DNA of 64,000 nucleotides from Pedobacter indicus (GTDB lineage: Bacteria; Bacteroidota; Bacteroidia; Sphingobacteriales; Sphingobacteriaceae). The notes below the pieces were generated by a model. That model searched no databases. It was given only the letters and a program-made list of their open reading frames with translations, and was not told where the DNA came from. Below are positions 1-8,901 of this stretch, in pieces. A program made the position numbers and the translations under genes. Position 1 is the first letter of the stretch. Each line of letters begins with the position of its first letter. The stretch covers positions 1,798,001 through 1,862,000 of the forward strand of contig NZ_QRGB01000001.1 of assembly GCF_003449035.1 (NCBI RefSeq), read 5' to 3'.

Positions 1-995
1 TACTATTCTCATGTAACAATAGCGAAACTAGGGAAACGAAAGAGTTTCCAAGGCATATTACATTAACTGCTCAAAAGCAGCAAATAGATCAGGTAATAAA
101 ACCTGTAAATATGACTATATATGACGATTTTTTGATTATTCAAAACGATCGAATTCCTGATTCACATTGTTTTTATGTGTATTCTATCGAAACACTAGAC
201 TTCCTTTACAGTTTTGGCTCATTTGGAGAAAGTGAAGATGAGTATCTTGCACCTCGTATTTCCCGTAGTGTTGACAACGAACATTTTGCTGTTTTCGATC
301 AAAGAACTCGGAATATCAATTTGTATAATATTACTAATGAGTCTGCTGAACTTGTTGAACGAAAGAATATGAATGAACCTACTAAGTTCCCTCTTCAGGA
401 ATTGAGTTTTGTCAATGATTCTGTCCTTCTTTATTTATCAGTAGATAACAAGGTTGTATCATATAACCTGAATCAGGAGAGCATAGTCGATACAATACAA
501 TTCGACACGGGAATTGAGAGCTATTTAGGCGGTGAATATAGTCAGTCTATGGATTTTTTCCATTTTGCTAATTATGGCAATAGAATCGTTACTGGACACA
601 ATTTCATAAATAGAATAACCGCTAATCAATCTGATGATAGAGGCCTTTTTCAAACAAATGTTGTTTCTATGACAAAAGAAAGGCCGAATAATTTTAACTC
701 GAGTTTATATGATAATATTTATCAGTACGTATACGTTTATGCTAGTGCGGAAAATGTCTTTGCACAGTATTCCGGATATAAATTTAAAACATTGCAGCCG
801 TTTCCAATGAACATGGGCAAAAGGCATTTCGACTTCCTGATGGAAGTTTATGATTGGGATTTAAAGCCTAAAGTTTTGTTGGAATTTGATAATAATATTA
901 TGACTTGTGTAATTGATGAAGAGAGAAAGAGAATTATAACTTGGGATCCATTAGAAGATTTGAACTATTTATTGGTTTACGATTATGATATTTAA
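1..995 (+). CDS. TolB-like beta-propeller lipoprotein (BF3164 type), 5' end cut by window
   Basis: The reading frame is open from base 3 to the stop at 993-995, so the true start lies before the window. The first visible residues read LFSCNN, which looks like the end of a lipoprotein signal peptide with its lipobox cysteine, so only about 15-20 residues are missing. The rest (about 330 residues) has the repeating strand pattern and the 'YSFGSFGESEDEY' type motif of BF3164/TolB-like six-bladed propeller lipoproteins of Bacteroidota. It is probably anchored in an envelope membrane facing the periplasm or outside. It converges on the NVEALA operon, which carries a second propeller gene. Substrate or partner is unknown. 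Confidence 0.7.
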   Translation, partial: LFSCNNSETRETKEFPRHITLTAQKQQIDQVIKPVNMTIYDDFLIIQNDRIPDSHCFYVYSIETLDFLYSFGSFGESEDEYLAPRISRSVDNEHFAVFDQRTRNINLYNITNESAELVERKNMNEPTKFPLQELSFVNDSVLLYLSVDNKVVSYNLNQESIVDTIQFDTGIESYLGGEYSQSMDFFHFANYGNRIVTGHNFINRITANQSDDRGLFQTNVVSMTKERPNNFNSSLYDNIYQYVYVYASAENVFAQYSGYKFKTLQPFPMNMGKRHFDFLMEVYDWDLKPKVLLEFDNNIMTCVIDEERKRIITWDPLEDLNYLLVYDYDI

Positions 996-1005
996 TTTGA
1001 AGATT

Positions 1006-2868
1006 CTAAAAACAATTTTCACAACCATCGACAAAGTCGTTGGTTGTGGATCTGGAAGTAGTTTTTTCAAGCGAATCTAAAACGTTTTTCATGTCGTTTC
1101 TCATTTGTTCGGTTGCAGGCGAAGTAATCTTAATATTCGTATCTAATAGGTTCTGTACACTTTCTTTTGCTTTCTCCAAATCATTGATTTCTATGTACAA
1201 TCGTGTCAACAAATAAGATGGATACAACCTATGAGGAACCAAGTTCATTGCAAATAAATAATGTTCAATAGCCTGATCATATTCTCCCAATGCTTGATGA
1301 TTTTTTCCTAAAATATTATATATCATGGGGTCGCAACTGCGCTCCTTAGCTCTTCCTAAGATTAAATTGCTAGTACGATAGTCTTTTATATTGGATAGTA
1401 TATGACCATATTCAAAAAGATACTCTACATTGTGTTTTAAAGCCTCATATTCTTCTGAATATGACTTTTCTGCTGTTTCATAAGATTTTGTGTTGTATAG
1501 GTAACGAGACTTTGTCCATGCTTGATAAGATTCATATATCTCCTTCTGCTGAGCAGCAATATATACAGTCGAACAAAATGCAGAAATGTAAAACAAAAAT
1601 ACAGGAACTCGTGCGATCGGTTTATTGATACTTTCGTAGTCTTCTGAAGAGTTGCATATAGCGATCAGGACGATAAGGGAAATAACAAATGGCATTAGAC
1701 TAAAAGGGTAGGACATACCCGCAAACACCAATAAAGAAATCAAACCACCTAACGGTGCTATCTTTTTGTTCTTAATAGCCGAAGAAATGGAGAGAGCTAA
1801 AATTGTAAGGAAAAGCAAAAAGGGAAAAATTCCCCACTCCGCACATATCTGAAGATATTCATTGAATGCGTATTGAGGAACACCTGCAATCATTTCTTCT
1901 TGTTCCGTTCCATTTTTGTTTTCGAAATATTCTGCTTGATATTTACCATAGCTTCCTGCATAGAATCCTATACCAACACCAAATGGATTGTCTTTAATTT
2001 GTTCGATTGTATTTTTCCAGATCAGGAATCTACCGTCTGCTGAATCTTTTTTGAAGACATAGAGACTATAAAATGCAACAGTGAGAGCCATAAGTCCAAT
2101 AAAGGAAATAAAGGCAATTTTTTTCCGTTTAACTGTCGCAAAGAGATTAATTAGCTGTCGATTATTAAAAATCATAACAGCTAGGCATCCCGCGATTGCG
2201 GAAAGCCACGAAGCACGGCTAGCTGTGGAAGGGAGAATAATTACGATAGATATAAATGATGTGGCTGCAATTGCTAATATTGCGTTTCTTGTAATTTTTC
2301 CATTTAATGCATTGTTTCCGCGTAGAAAAAAATGTAATGCCATGGGAGCTATCATTGCCAGATAACCTGCATAAGGCCCAGGATTATAAAATGATCCTGT
2401 AGTTTTGAACAGCGAATGTTGGGAATGAGTGAATCCATATAGCTGTCTTAGACCCCAGACCGCTTCAATAAATCCTGATAATAAAAAACAAACTATCAAG
2501 ATTACAGATGAATTATGAACTTGAGATAGCTGTATCTTAATAAGGAAATATAAGATCAAAACATTGAATAGTGTCTGCGTGATCGGTGTCAGCTCTCTTG
2601 CTGGAAACCAGGTTATTACTATTCCCGATATCATAAATAATAAAAACAAGCCATCGACTATGGAAAACCCGATAGGATTTTTGTTGATCAGATAGGAACA
2701 AAAGGTAGCTAAAGCGACAGCTGGCAAGGTTTTGTAGAACCAAAAGGTTTGACCAATAACAATTCCTTGAGTTATGGAATCATCAACTACGAAAACTGTA
2801 CATAACAATAACATTAAGGGTGTTGTACATATATAGCTAAGTATAAGTTTTAAATTTGGCGTCCACAT
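1006..2868 (-). CDS. O-antigen ligase-like (Wzy/WaaL/PglL type) membrane protein with C-terminal TPR region
   Basis: A 620-residue protein with about ten to eleven hydrophobic helices over residues 1-410, then a soluble tail (about 430-600) with TPR-like repeats such as 'MIYNILGKNHQALGEYDQAI'. This is the layout of the O-antigen ligase/polymerase superfamily, inner-membrane enzymes that transfer lipid-linked glycans to a sugar or protein acceptor. The ATG directly abuts the stop of the upstream signal peptidase gene (TAA ATG), so the two are translationally coupled. It is the last gene of the NVEALA operon. Whether it ligates O-antigen, glycosylates protein, or has another role cannot be told from sequence; the TPR tail may bind an acceptor. 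Confidence 0.75.
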   Translation of the reverse strand: MWTPNLKLILSYICTTPLMLLLCTVFVVDDSITQGIVIGQTFWFYKTLPAVALATFCSYLINKNPIGFSIVDGLFLLFMISGIVITWFPARELTPITQTLFNVLILYFLIKIQLSQVHNSSVILIVCFLLSGFIEAVWGLRQLYGFTHSQHSLFKTTGSFYNPGPYAGYLAMIAPMALHFFLRGNNALNGKITRNAILAIAATSFISIVIILPSTASRASWLSAIAGCLAVMIFNNRQLINLFATVKRKKIAFISFIGLMALTVAFYSLYVFKKDSADGRFLIWKNTIEQIKDNPFGVGIGFYAGSYGKYQAEYFENKNGTEQEEMIAGVPQYAFNEYLQICAEWGIFPFLLFLTILALSISSAIKNKKIAPLGGLISLLVFAGMSYPFSLMPFVISLIVLIAICNSSEDYESINKPIARVPVFLFYISAFCSTVYIAAQQKEIYESYQAWTKSRYLYNTKSYETAEKSYSEEYEALKHNVEYLFEYGHILSNIKDYRTSNLILGRAKERSCDPMIYNILGKNHQALGEYDQAIEHYLFAMNLVPHRLYPSYLLTRLYIEINDLEKAKESVQNLLDTNIKITSPATEQMRNDMKNVLDSLEKTTSRSTTNDFVDGCENCF

Positions 2869-3741
2869 TTACTCGATTCTTTTTAAAATCCGTTCAAACC
2901 TATGTTTTCCAGTTGCTGGATTTTTTGAACTCCAAATCCTTGTTGCGATCCCCGTGATACAATATTCAGGCAGAAGTCCCCAATAACGTGAGTCTTGGGA
3001 GTTTAACCCGTTGTCGCCAGCTAAAAAATAATAGTTTCGGCTGAATACAAAGTGATCGATTTTCTGAGTATCCAGATAGATTTCACCGGCCTCCATGGAA
3101 AGCTTCTGATCGGTTTCGTCTTCGATCAGTTTTTTATAAAGAATGTAATTACGAGAATCAATTTGCAAGCTATCCCCAATTTTTGGAATATATAGGGGGC
3201 CGAAATCTTTGATATTCCAATTGTAAACAGAATCATAGGGGAATGTTGTGTATATACGCTCCATTCTTTTCAAGTCTAAATCTGACATTAAGCTAATATT
3301 CTCTTGGGATGAGGTTAATCCTGATGATCCCATTTTTCCATGAATTTTAAAAAAGCCATTTATAATTTCAATCGTGTCGCCAGGCAAACCAATACATCGT
3401 TTAATGAAATAGCGATTTAAGTCCATTTCGATCTTTGCCCAGGTATCTCGATGTGGAAAATTAAATACTATTAACTCATTGTGTTTGATTTTTCTCATCC
3501 CTTTTATACGGATCAATGATTTCTCGGGATTCGAATTAAATAGATTGATAATCCTACCTCCAAACAGTAGTTTGTTGACAAGAATTTTATCTCCTATCAT
3601 AAGTGTAGGAGACATGGAGTTGGAAGGTATGGTGTATATTGAGAATACAAATACACGTAACAACACAACAATCAAAATGGTTATAATCGCGAGCGAAAGG
3701 TAGAAACCGATAGGTCTTAGTACCGATTTTATTTTTGACAT
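2869..3741 (-). CDS. lepB: Signal peptidase I
   Basis: A 290-residue inner-membrane serine protease that would cleave signal peptides of exported proteins. One N-terminal membrane helix (about 12-34) is followed by the S26 motifs: catalytic Ser42 in PSNSMSPTL, catalytic Lys114 in YFIKRCIGLPGD, and the C-terminal box AGDNGLNSQDSRYWG (241-255). It is shorter than many Bacteroidota housekeeping LepB proteins. It sits 24 nt after the thioredoxin-like gene and abuts the O-antigen-ligase-like gene, inside an operon that starts with a small secreted peptide. This suggests, as inference, a dedicated peptidase for that peptide rather than the general one. Confidence 0.92.
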   Translation of the reverse strand: MSKIKSVLRPIGFYLSLAIITILIVVLLRVFVFSIYTIPSNSMSPTLMIGDKILVNKLLFGGRIINLFNSNPEKSLIRIKGMRKIKHNELIVFNFPHRDTWAKIEMDLNRYFIKRCIGLPGDTIEIINGFFKIHGKMGSSGLTSSQENISLMSDLDLKRMERIYTTFPYDSVYNWNIKDFGPLYIPKIGDSLQIDSRNYILYKKLIEDETDQKLSMEAGEIYLDTQKIDHFVFSRNYYFLAGDNGLNSQDSRYWGLLPEYCITGIATRIWSSKNPATGKHRFERILKRIE

Positions 3742-3765
3742 AAAAAGGTTCTATTCCTGGTCACC

Positions 3766-4302
3766 CTATTCGTTGATAATTTGTTTATATAATTCCCAAA
3801 TCTTTAGATTGAGTGTGGGGTTGCCTATTGACACTACTTTGTTTTCGCGATCTAAGAGGAAACATTGATATTCCATTTCTGAAGGGAAGGAATTTAGCTC
3901 CTGTAATTTGCCGGCTCTGTCCATATAAATAATAGGGTCAAATTTATCACGGAGAATTAAATGTTGTAGTTCCTTTTCGTTTTGTGGTTTGAAGTAGAAG
4001 AGGAAATCAACCTCATCTCCAAACAAGGAATCAGCTTCTTGGATGTAATTTTTCCATGCTTGCAATCGTAGTTTACAACTGGTACAACCGGTAGAATCGG
4101 TATATAAGAATACTTTATAATTAGCATTCGAGGAACTCATAAAAGTGTCTCTGTTCAAAGAGTAAGCATCGATATCTTCCGGTATCTGAATTGTTTTCCC
4201 CATCCACTCGGATACTATTTTTTCGGCTTTTTTGTTTTCTCGATTACAAGCGCCAATGATGACACAAAATGTTAAAAGTAATAGTGTAGCTTTTTTAGTC
4301 AT
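3766..4302 (-). CDS. Thioredoxin-like lipoprotein (CxxC)
   Basis: A 178-residue lipoprotein: signal peptide with lipobox IIGAC (Cys19), then a thioredoxin-like domain with a CTSC redox motif at 73-76 following a beta strand (KVFLYTDSTGCTSC). Related proteins in Bacteroidota lie beside BF3164-type lipoproteins and NVEALA peptides. It probably performs thiol-disulfide chemistry in the periplasm. A natural local substrate is the NVEALA peptide encoded two genes upstream, which has two cysteines after its motif. Its start codon overlaps the end of the propeller gene by 8 nt, indicating translational coupling. Confidence 0.72.
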   Translation of the reverse strand: MTKKATLLLLTFCVIIGACNRENKKAEKIVSEWMGKTIQIPEDIDAYSLNRDTFMSSSNANYKVFLYTDSTGCTSCKLRLQAWKNYIQEADSLFGDEVDFLFYFKPQNEKELQHLILRDKFDPIIYMDRAGKLQELNSFPSEMEYQCFLLDRENKVVSIGNPTLNLKIWELYKQIINE

Positions 4303-5329
4303 ATCTGAACTTTTTTAAAGGTTGATTACTATTTACGTCAAGACCTAGGATATATTTGTCTTTTTCGTTGATATGGAAACCTGTGATATAAGAGTCTAAC
4401 TTATATTCAATCTTTGGCGTACCGTCAAGAGAGAAAACGTGTATGCTGTTTCCGCCTTCGTGTGTCACTTTTCCTCGTTTAATGTCTTCAAAAGAATGAC
4501 CCCAAAATAATGCATAGATACTTTCGTTTCCTACGTACACATCACTATAACCCATTATGCCGTTGGGGATAGCATGGCCTCCTTTTACAATGAACTCTGG
4601 TTCTTCGTTTTTTACTATATTGATCGTTCTTTTCTTTTTTAGATCATAGATTTCCAACACTTGGCCTAACTGACTAACCATCGCAAGGATACCATGTTCA
4701 GCATTATAATCTATAAACGAACGCCAGGCTTGGGCTAAAGCAACTTGAGGAGTCTTGGTTTCTAAAACATCGCTTGCAGGTATCTTAAAGACACGATCAA
4801 TTATCTTCCCTTCATGGTTTATGAGATTAATCCGGTATTCTCCTGTATAGTCTGGTACAATGAATGTTGAATCATTCAAGAAGTCGAAATCGAGTACACG
4901 AATGAGATCATCGTCCAATAAGATTGTTTTGTCTGGTTCCGTAAAACCATTAGAGAAAGAAACTAGTTTTTGTTTGTTGGCATCTAACGACCAAAGAATT
5001 CCATGTTCATCCAACCGAATGTTTTCTGCATCCAAAAAATCGTTAGGAGCCTGACCATATTTCATAAAGCTATTTTTATGTTTTAAAGAAGGATATGCAA
5101 ATTCATGAGCATAATGTGCCTTTGGATGTAGATCCATTATATAAAGTAAAGATCCTCCTTGTCGAAGCCGGAAAGGGTATTTAAGATGTATGTCAGTAAT
5201 CGGTACAGTAGTACCGGCAAGTTGAATTTTATCATCAAAGTGCATAAGCTTTTTACTCTTTGCTTTGTTGCAGGAAAGTAGAAGAATCACAAAGAATAAA
5301 TTAAATACGATTCGGAAGCCTCTTTTCAT
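4295..5329 (-). CDS. TolB-like six-bladed beta-propeller lipoprotein, BF3164 family
   Basis: A 344-residue protein with a lipoprotein signal peptide ending in LLLSC (Cys20). It carries the BF3164-family pattern: a 'KYPFRLRQGGSLLYIMDL' opening strand, 'FMKYGQAPNDFLDAENI' and regularly spaced beta strands of a six-bladed propeller. These lipoproteins are frequent next to NVEALA peptide genes in Bacteroidota; their biochemical role is not established. It begins 3 nt after the NVEALA gene stop and overlaps the thioredoxin-like gene by 8 nt, so it is certainly co-transcribed. Homologous in type to the partial gene at 1-995. Confidence 0.8.
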   Translation of the reverse strand: MKRGFRIVFNLFFVILLLSCNKAKSKKLMHFDDKIQLAGTTVPITDIHLKYPFRLRQGGSLLYIMDLHPKAHYAHEFAYPSLKHKNSFMKYGQAPNDFLDAENIRLDEHGILWSLDANKQKLVSFSNGFTEPDKTILLDDDLIRVLDFDFLNDSTFIVPDYTGEYRINLINHEGKIIDRVFKIPASDVLETKTPQVALAQAWRSFIDYNAEHGILAMVSQLGQVLEIYDLKKKRTINIVKNEEPEFIVKGGHAIPNGIMGYSDVYVGNESIYALFWGHSFEDIKRGKVTHEGGNSIHVFSLDGTPKIEYKLDSYITGFHINEKDKYILGLDVNSNQPLKKFRYD

Positions 5330-5332
5330 TAT

Positions 5333-5545
5333 TTATAGAACGTATTTAACCTTTATAGTACTGGTAGGACAATCTAGAGAGCCCAAATGATAACAGTAGG
5401 GTTCAGGGTTTTCGGAATCTGCTAAGGCTTCAACAATTTCCAATTTAAGCAGAAAATTTTCATATTTTTCGTCGCCTTCTAGGTTTATAATACAGGATAT
5501 TGCTATTGCAAAACAGATTATAATAAATTTGATATACTTTTTCAT
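5333..5545 (-). CDS. NVEALA-type small secreted peptide
   Basis: A 70-residue protein with a basic, hydrophobic N-terminus (residues 1-20, export signal), the sequence EIVEALA at 36-42 matching the NVEALA family motif, and a C-terminal part with two cysteines (51 and 59, CYHLGSLDC). NVEALA proteins are a Bacteroidota family of small exported peptides of unknown function. The region after the motif resembles a mature peptide released by cleavage, possibly held by one disulfide. First gene of a five-gene operon with propeller lipoprotein, thioredoxin-like protein, signal peptidase and ligase-like protein. The ATG at 5543-5545 lacks a clear ribosome-binding site. Confidence 0.75.
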   Translation of the reverse strand: MKKYIKFIIICFAIAISCIINLEGDEKYENFLLKLEIVEALADSENPEPYCYHLGSLDCPTSTIKVKYVL

Positions 5546-5625
5546 TGCTTAGTCTTAGTTTTGAGTTAATTGATTATCGGGATCAAAATAAGTATTATGA
5601 GCTACTTAGCTAGATAATTGCTAGT

Positions 5626-5647
5626 GCTCAATTCTTGCTCAATTCTT
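5626..5647. repeat. 11-bp tandem direct repeat in divergent regulatory spacer
   Basis: Two perfect adjacent copies of GCTCAATTCTT lie at 5626-5636 and 5637-5647, between the NVEALA operon (minus strand) and the kinase/regulator pair (plus strand). Response regulators of the OmpR family commonly bind direct half-sites spaced about one helical turn apart, and such a regulator is encoded at 7190. A role as its binding site is inference. Confidence 0.5.
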
Positions 5648-5765
5648 ATCGAATTATATGCTGTCAGCTATTAATTATGTTTTGAAAATGCTGTATTGCT
5701 AATAAAAAAGTAGTTGAATATTGTCTATATTCGTTATTTCGGTTCCACGAGAAGTTTTTTGGAGT

Positions 5766-7136
5766 ATGAACGTAGAAAATAAGCGAATTAGAATAATAGT
5801 TACTTCAATCTTAATTGCGATTTTATTTGGTCAGGGCATCTGGGTGCATAATATGAATCAGGTTTATCGAGTTCAATTCACGGAAATTGTTGCTAAAGCT
5901 ATTGAAACAGCAATATTGAAGGAGGTATCAAGCAGACATGAACAAATGGGGGGAACTATCGCCTTTTCGCGTTTGACGGATCCGAAGGACACATCGCGTT
6001 ATATTACCAAAACCCTACGATCAGCTGATACATCATTACAAGTGACCTTCGATCGTTACGATCCTAATGCTCAGAAAAAGCTTTTTCAATTTCTATTAAA
6101 AGATGATCTACCATTAAATGTTCAGCAACTCGATAGTCTTTTTCGGGTAGAACTGACGAGATATAAATTTCCGTTGGCACGTACAGTAATCGAATATATA
6201 GATCTGAAAACTGGTAAAGTGTTACGAAGTTCGAGTAGTATTTCTTCTCCCTCTCGCAAATGGTTGTCATCTGAACTGGTTGTTGTTGATATTTTTGAAA
6301 CTATTGGAGTCCGGGCCTATGCGGAAACTACATCAACAGCTGTTTTGAAACGAATGGCCTTCCAGTTATTATTGTCTTTTCTTTTAATTTCCTTCTGTGT
6401 CTTTTTTCTTTTTACCATTATTCGAACATTCTTTTGGAAGGAAAAGGTTGAAGCCATGAGGAAAGAGTCCATCAACACGCTGACCCATGAGTTCAAGCGC
6501 CCGATTTCCAGTGCGGTAGCACAGGTTTCGCTCATCCCATATTATCTTAAAAAAGAGAACCCTGATAAAGCAAGCCAATATGCTGAAAACACGTTGTTGG
6601 AGCTTAACAAGCTAACCGCATACACAGAGCGTATCCAAAGCATCAGTAAGGGTACGGAGCCTCATCTGGCTCTGAACAGGGTTTCGGTTTACCTGCCTGA
6701 CTTTTTTAAACGTGTGAAGAAGAAATACGCTGAAACGCCCGAAAAGAAGATTGATCTCGATGTTAAATTCAACAGTAAATTCGAGTATTTTACCATGGAC
6801 CTCTTGCACATGTCAAATGTACTGGACAACCTGATAGAGAACGCGATTAAATATTCCAAAGATTACCTGAAGATAGATGTGGATGTGCAGGACGGCAAGG
6901 AGGGCTTGCTTATCCGGGTGAAGGACAACGGTATCGGTATAGCAAAGGCTGAAGTGACTAAGGTGTTCGACCGCTACTTCCGTTCATCTAATGTTCAACA
7001 GACGAACGCCAATGGTTTTGGCCTAGGGCTGACTTATTGTAAGCTGGTTGTCGAGGAACATGGTGGCTCGATCAACGTTGATAGTGAACTTGGGGTAGGC
7101 TCCACCTTTTCGGTGCGTTTACCTCTAGCAAGTTGA
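5766..7136 (+). CDS. Membrane sensor histidine kinase
   Basis: A classic two-helix sensor kinase of 456 residues from the ATG at 5766, which has GGAG at 5761-5764; an in-frame TTG at 5721 would add 15 residues but is less likely. Helices at about 8-28 and 197-220 frame a periplasmic sensor of about 170 residues with no recognised domain. The cytoplasmic part has the phospho-acceptor His241 in LTHEFKRPI, an N box (NLIENAIKYSKD), G1 (VKDNGIGI) and G2 (GFGLGLTYC). Paired with the regulator at 7190 and divergent from the NVEALA operon. Confidence 0.93.
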   Translation: MNVENKRIRIIVTSILIAILFGQGIWVHNMNQVYRVQFTEIVAKAIETAILKEVSSRHEQMGGTIAFSRLTDPKDTSRYITKTLRSADTSLQVTFDRYDPNAQKKLFQFLLKDDLPLNVQQLDSLFRVELTRYKFPLARTVIEYIDLKTGKVLRSSSSISSPSRKWLSSELVVVDIFETIGVRAYAETTSTAVLKRMAFQLLLSFLLISFCVFFLFTIIRTFFWKEKVEAMRKESINTLTHEFKRPISSAVAQVSLIPYYLKKENPDKASQYAENTLLELNKLTAYTERIQSISKGTEPHLALNRVSVYLPDFFKRVKKKYAETPEKKIDLDVKFNSKFEYFTMDLLHMSNVLDNLIENAIKYSKDYLKIDVDVQDGKEGLLIRVKDNGIGIAKAEVTKVFDRYFRSSNVQQTNANGFGLGLTYCKLVVEEHGGSINVDSELGVGSTFSVRLPLAS

Positions 7137-7137
7137 A

Positions 7138-7170
7138 TTTGAATCCAAGCACTCTTTATTGCTAAATTTG
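7138..7170 (+). promoter_or_regulatory. Bacteroidota-type promoter for the response regulator
   Basis: TTTG at 7138-7141 and a perfect TAnnTTTG element (TAAATTTG) at 7163-7170 are separated by 21 nt. The regulator ATG follows 20 nt later. This lets the regulator be made separately from the kinase just upstream. Confidence 0.6.
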
Positions 7171-7189
7171 TATTATATTTCAGGTATAG

Positions 7190-7867
7190 ATGATGCGGAA
7201 GAAAATATTATTTATAGAGGATGATCTAGGTCTGGCTGTTCCATTGAAGGAATTCTTTGAAGATCACGGCTTTGAAGTGTTTGTTTCTACGACTGGAGAA
7301 GAGGGCTTGGCTTTGTATAATGAGAAGAAGCCTGATTTGATTCTTCTGGATATTATTTTGCCAGATAAAAATGGATTTGATATTATTTCTACGATTCGGG
7401 ATAAAGACCTGACAACACCCGCTATCTTAATAACGGGAACGGAGTTTAATGACGAGAACCAAATTCGAGCTTATGAACTGGGCAGCTTAAATTTTATGCC
7501 TAAGCCTATCTTGCCACAAGCGGTTTTGGCTTTGATACAGCATGTATTGAGTGTGCCGAAAGAGCTTAAAAGCTACAAAATAGGAGCTTATGAGATACAG
7601 CTTCAGTCGCAAACGCTAACGATTAGTTCGGATAAACACAATTTACGTGAAAAGGATGCCAAATTAATGGAGTTCTTATTGGAAAGAAAGGATCTGGTTA
7701 TTTCCCGGCAAGTGCTCTTGAAGCAAATTTGGCACTCGGATGATTACAAATACAATAACCTGCTTGACGCGGCAATTTATAGGGTACGGCAATTATTGAA
7801 GGATTACCCTGGTATAGTTATAAAAAATGTGTACGGCAGCGGTTATATGCTGAAGTCGCTTTCTTAA
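7190..7867 (+). CDS. OmpR-family response regulator
   Basis: A 225-residue regulator. The receiver domain (about 1-120) has the acidic pair (Glu10, Asp11, Asp12), phospho-acceptor Asp54 in LILLDIILP, and Lys105 in FMPKPI. A winged-helix DNA-binding domain covers about 127-224, ending in NVYGSGYMLKSL as expected for OmpR/PhoB proteins. The start could be the ATG at 7190 or at 7193. It follows the kinase gene by 53 nt and has its own promoter. Its stop overlaps the tail of the convergent glycosyltransferase gene by 4 nt. Likely targets are its own operon and the divergent NVEALA operon (inference). Confidence 0.93.
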   Translation: MMRKKILFIEDDLGLAVPLKEFFEDHGFEVFVSTTGEEGLALYNEKKPDLILLDIILPDKNGFDIISTIRDKDLTTPAILITGTEFNDENQIRAYELGSLNFMPKPILPQAVLALIQHVLSVPKELKSYKIGAYEIQLQSQTLTISSDKHNLREKDAKLMEFLLERKDLVISRQVLLKQIWHSDDYKYNNLLDAAIYRVRQLLKDYPGIVIKNVYGSGYMLKSLS

Positions 7868-8877
7868 CCTCCATGAACATCCACCACGAGTTTCTTGTAA
7901 TTCTGATAACCCCGGTCTACCGGCATTAAATAGTGCATGATTAACCGCGAGTGGAATTTGATCCTTACTTTTGATTTCAGAAATTTATGTTTCGATAGGT
8001 AAAGCAACGCATTTTTATAACTATCCTTTCGCAAATGCTTGTAAGCGGCAATTTTGAAGCGCTCGTCTATATCCGCCGTCGCAATCCGAAAGAAGAAATA
8101 CGATTTCAATCGCTCGATAAACTGGTATACTTCAAGATGTGATTTTAGCTTATTGTCTTTATCTACAAACTCCTGCATGTTATCTATAATCCGCAAGTAG
8201 GATTTAAAATTCTTTAGCGAAGGTTTCTGAGTGATGGATTCATCCTGTATGTGGTAGATATAAGTACTATCGCTGATAACGAAGGCTGATTCGGCTAAAC
8301 AGGCAAGCTGAAAAGACCATAAATTATCTTCATGGATCAAACCTTCTTTGAAGGTGAGATTGTTTGCGAGTAGAAAATCTCTGTTAACCAGCTTGTTCCA
8401 GGCCATCATGTACCAATCTTCATTCAGGTAGCTCAACAAAATCCGCTCGTCCGAGCGCAACGGTCCCCGAGCCAGACGGAGCGGTGGATAAGGTATATCG
8501 GAGCCGGCTACTTCGTAGTCGGCAATGACGAAGTCAAGATCCGATTCTCCTATGGGCTCCATCATCAGTTCGATGCAGTTATTGGTTATCTCATCATCGC
8601 TATCCAAAAAGTACACATAGTCTCCCGTTGCGTGCACGACACCGGTATTGCGTGCGGCGGATAAGCCGCGGTTTTTTTCATGGACGACAATTGACGCCGA
8701 GGAGCCACGGGGGTGCTTGTCTAAGACTGACCGGGCAAGAGCCATGCTATTATCCGTTCCACAATCATCAACCAAGATGACCTCAATATTTCCATAGCTT
8801 TGGTTTAATGCTGATGTGAGCGAACGTTCGATAAAGTCTGCTACTTGAAAAACGGGTATGATGATTGAAACCTTCAT
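7864..8877 (-). CDS. Family 2 glycosyltransferase
   Basis: A 337-residue cytoplasmic, GT-A fold enzyme that would move a sugar from a nucleotide-sugar to a growing glycan. The N-terminal IIPVFQ strand, VDDCGTDNS (37-44) and FLDSDDE (90-96, the DxD metal/nucleotide site) identify GT2. The C-terminal third is variable, consistent with acceptor specificity. It lies downstream of the pyruvyltransferase-family gene (24-nt gap), probably as a two-gene operon for surface polysaccharide synthesis. Donor and acceptor cannot be deduced. Confidence 0.92.
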   Translation of the reverse strand: MKVSIIIPVFQVADFIERSLTSALNQSYGNIEVILVDDCGTDNSMALARSVLDKHPRGSSASIVVHEKNRGLSAARNTGVVHATGDYVYFLDSDDEITNNCIELMMEPIGESDLDFVIADYEVAGSDIPYPPLRLARGPLRSDERILLSYLNEDWYMMAWNKLVNRDFLLANNLTFKEGLIHEDNLWSFQLACLAESAFVISDSTYIYHIQDESITQKPSLKNFKSYLRIIDNMQEFVDKDNKLKSHLEVYQFIERLKSYFFFRIATADIDERFKIAAYKHLRKDSYKNALLYLSKHKFLKSKVRIKFHSRLIMHYLMPVDRGYQNYKKLVVDVHGG

Positions 8878-8901
8878 GGCTAATATTAGATACTACAAGA
8901 T

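Noticed and set aside
5721..5765. TTG start for the sensor kinase giving 15 extra residues
   Set aside because: The ATG at 5766 has a GGAG sequence at the right distance and directly precedes the first membrane helix.
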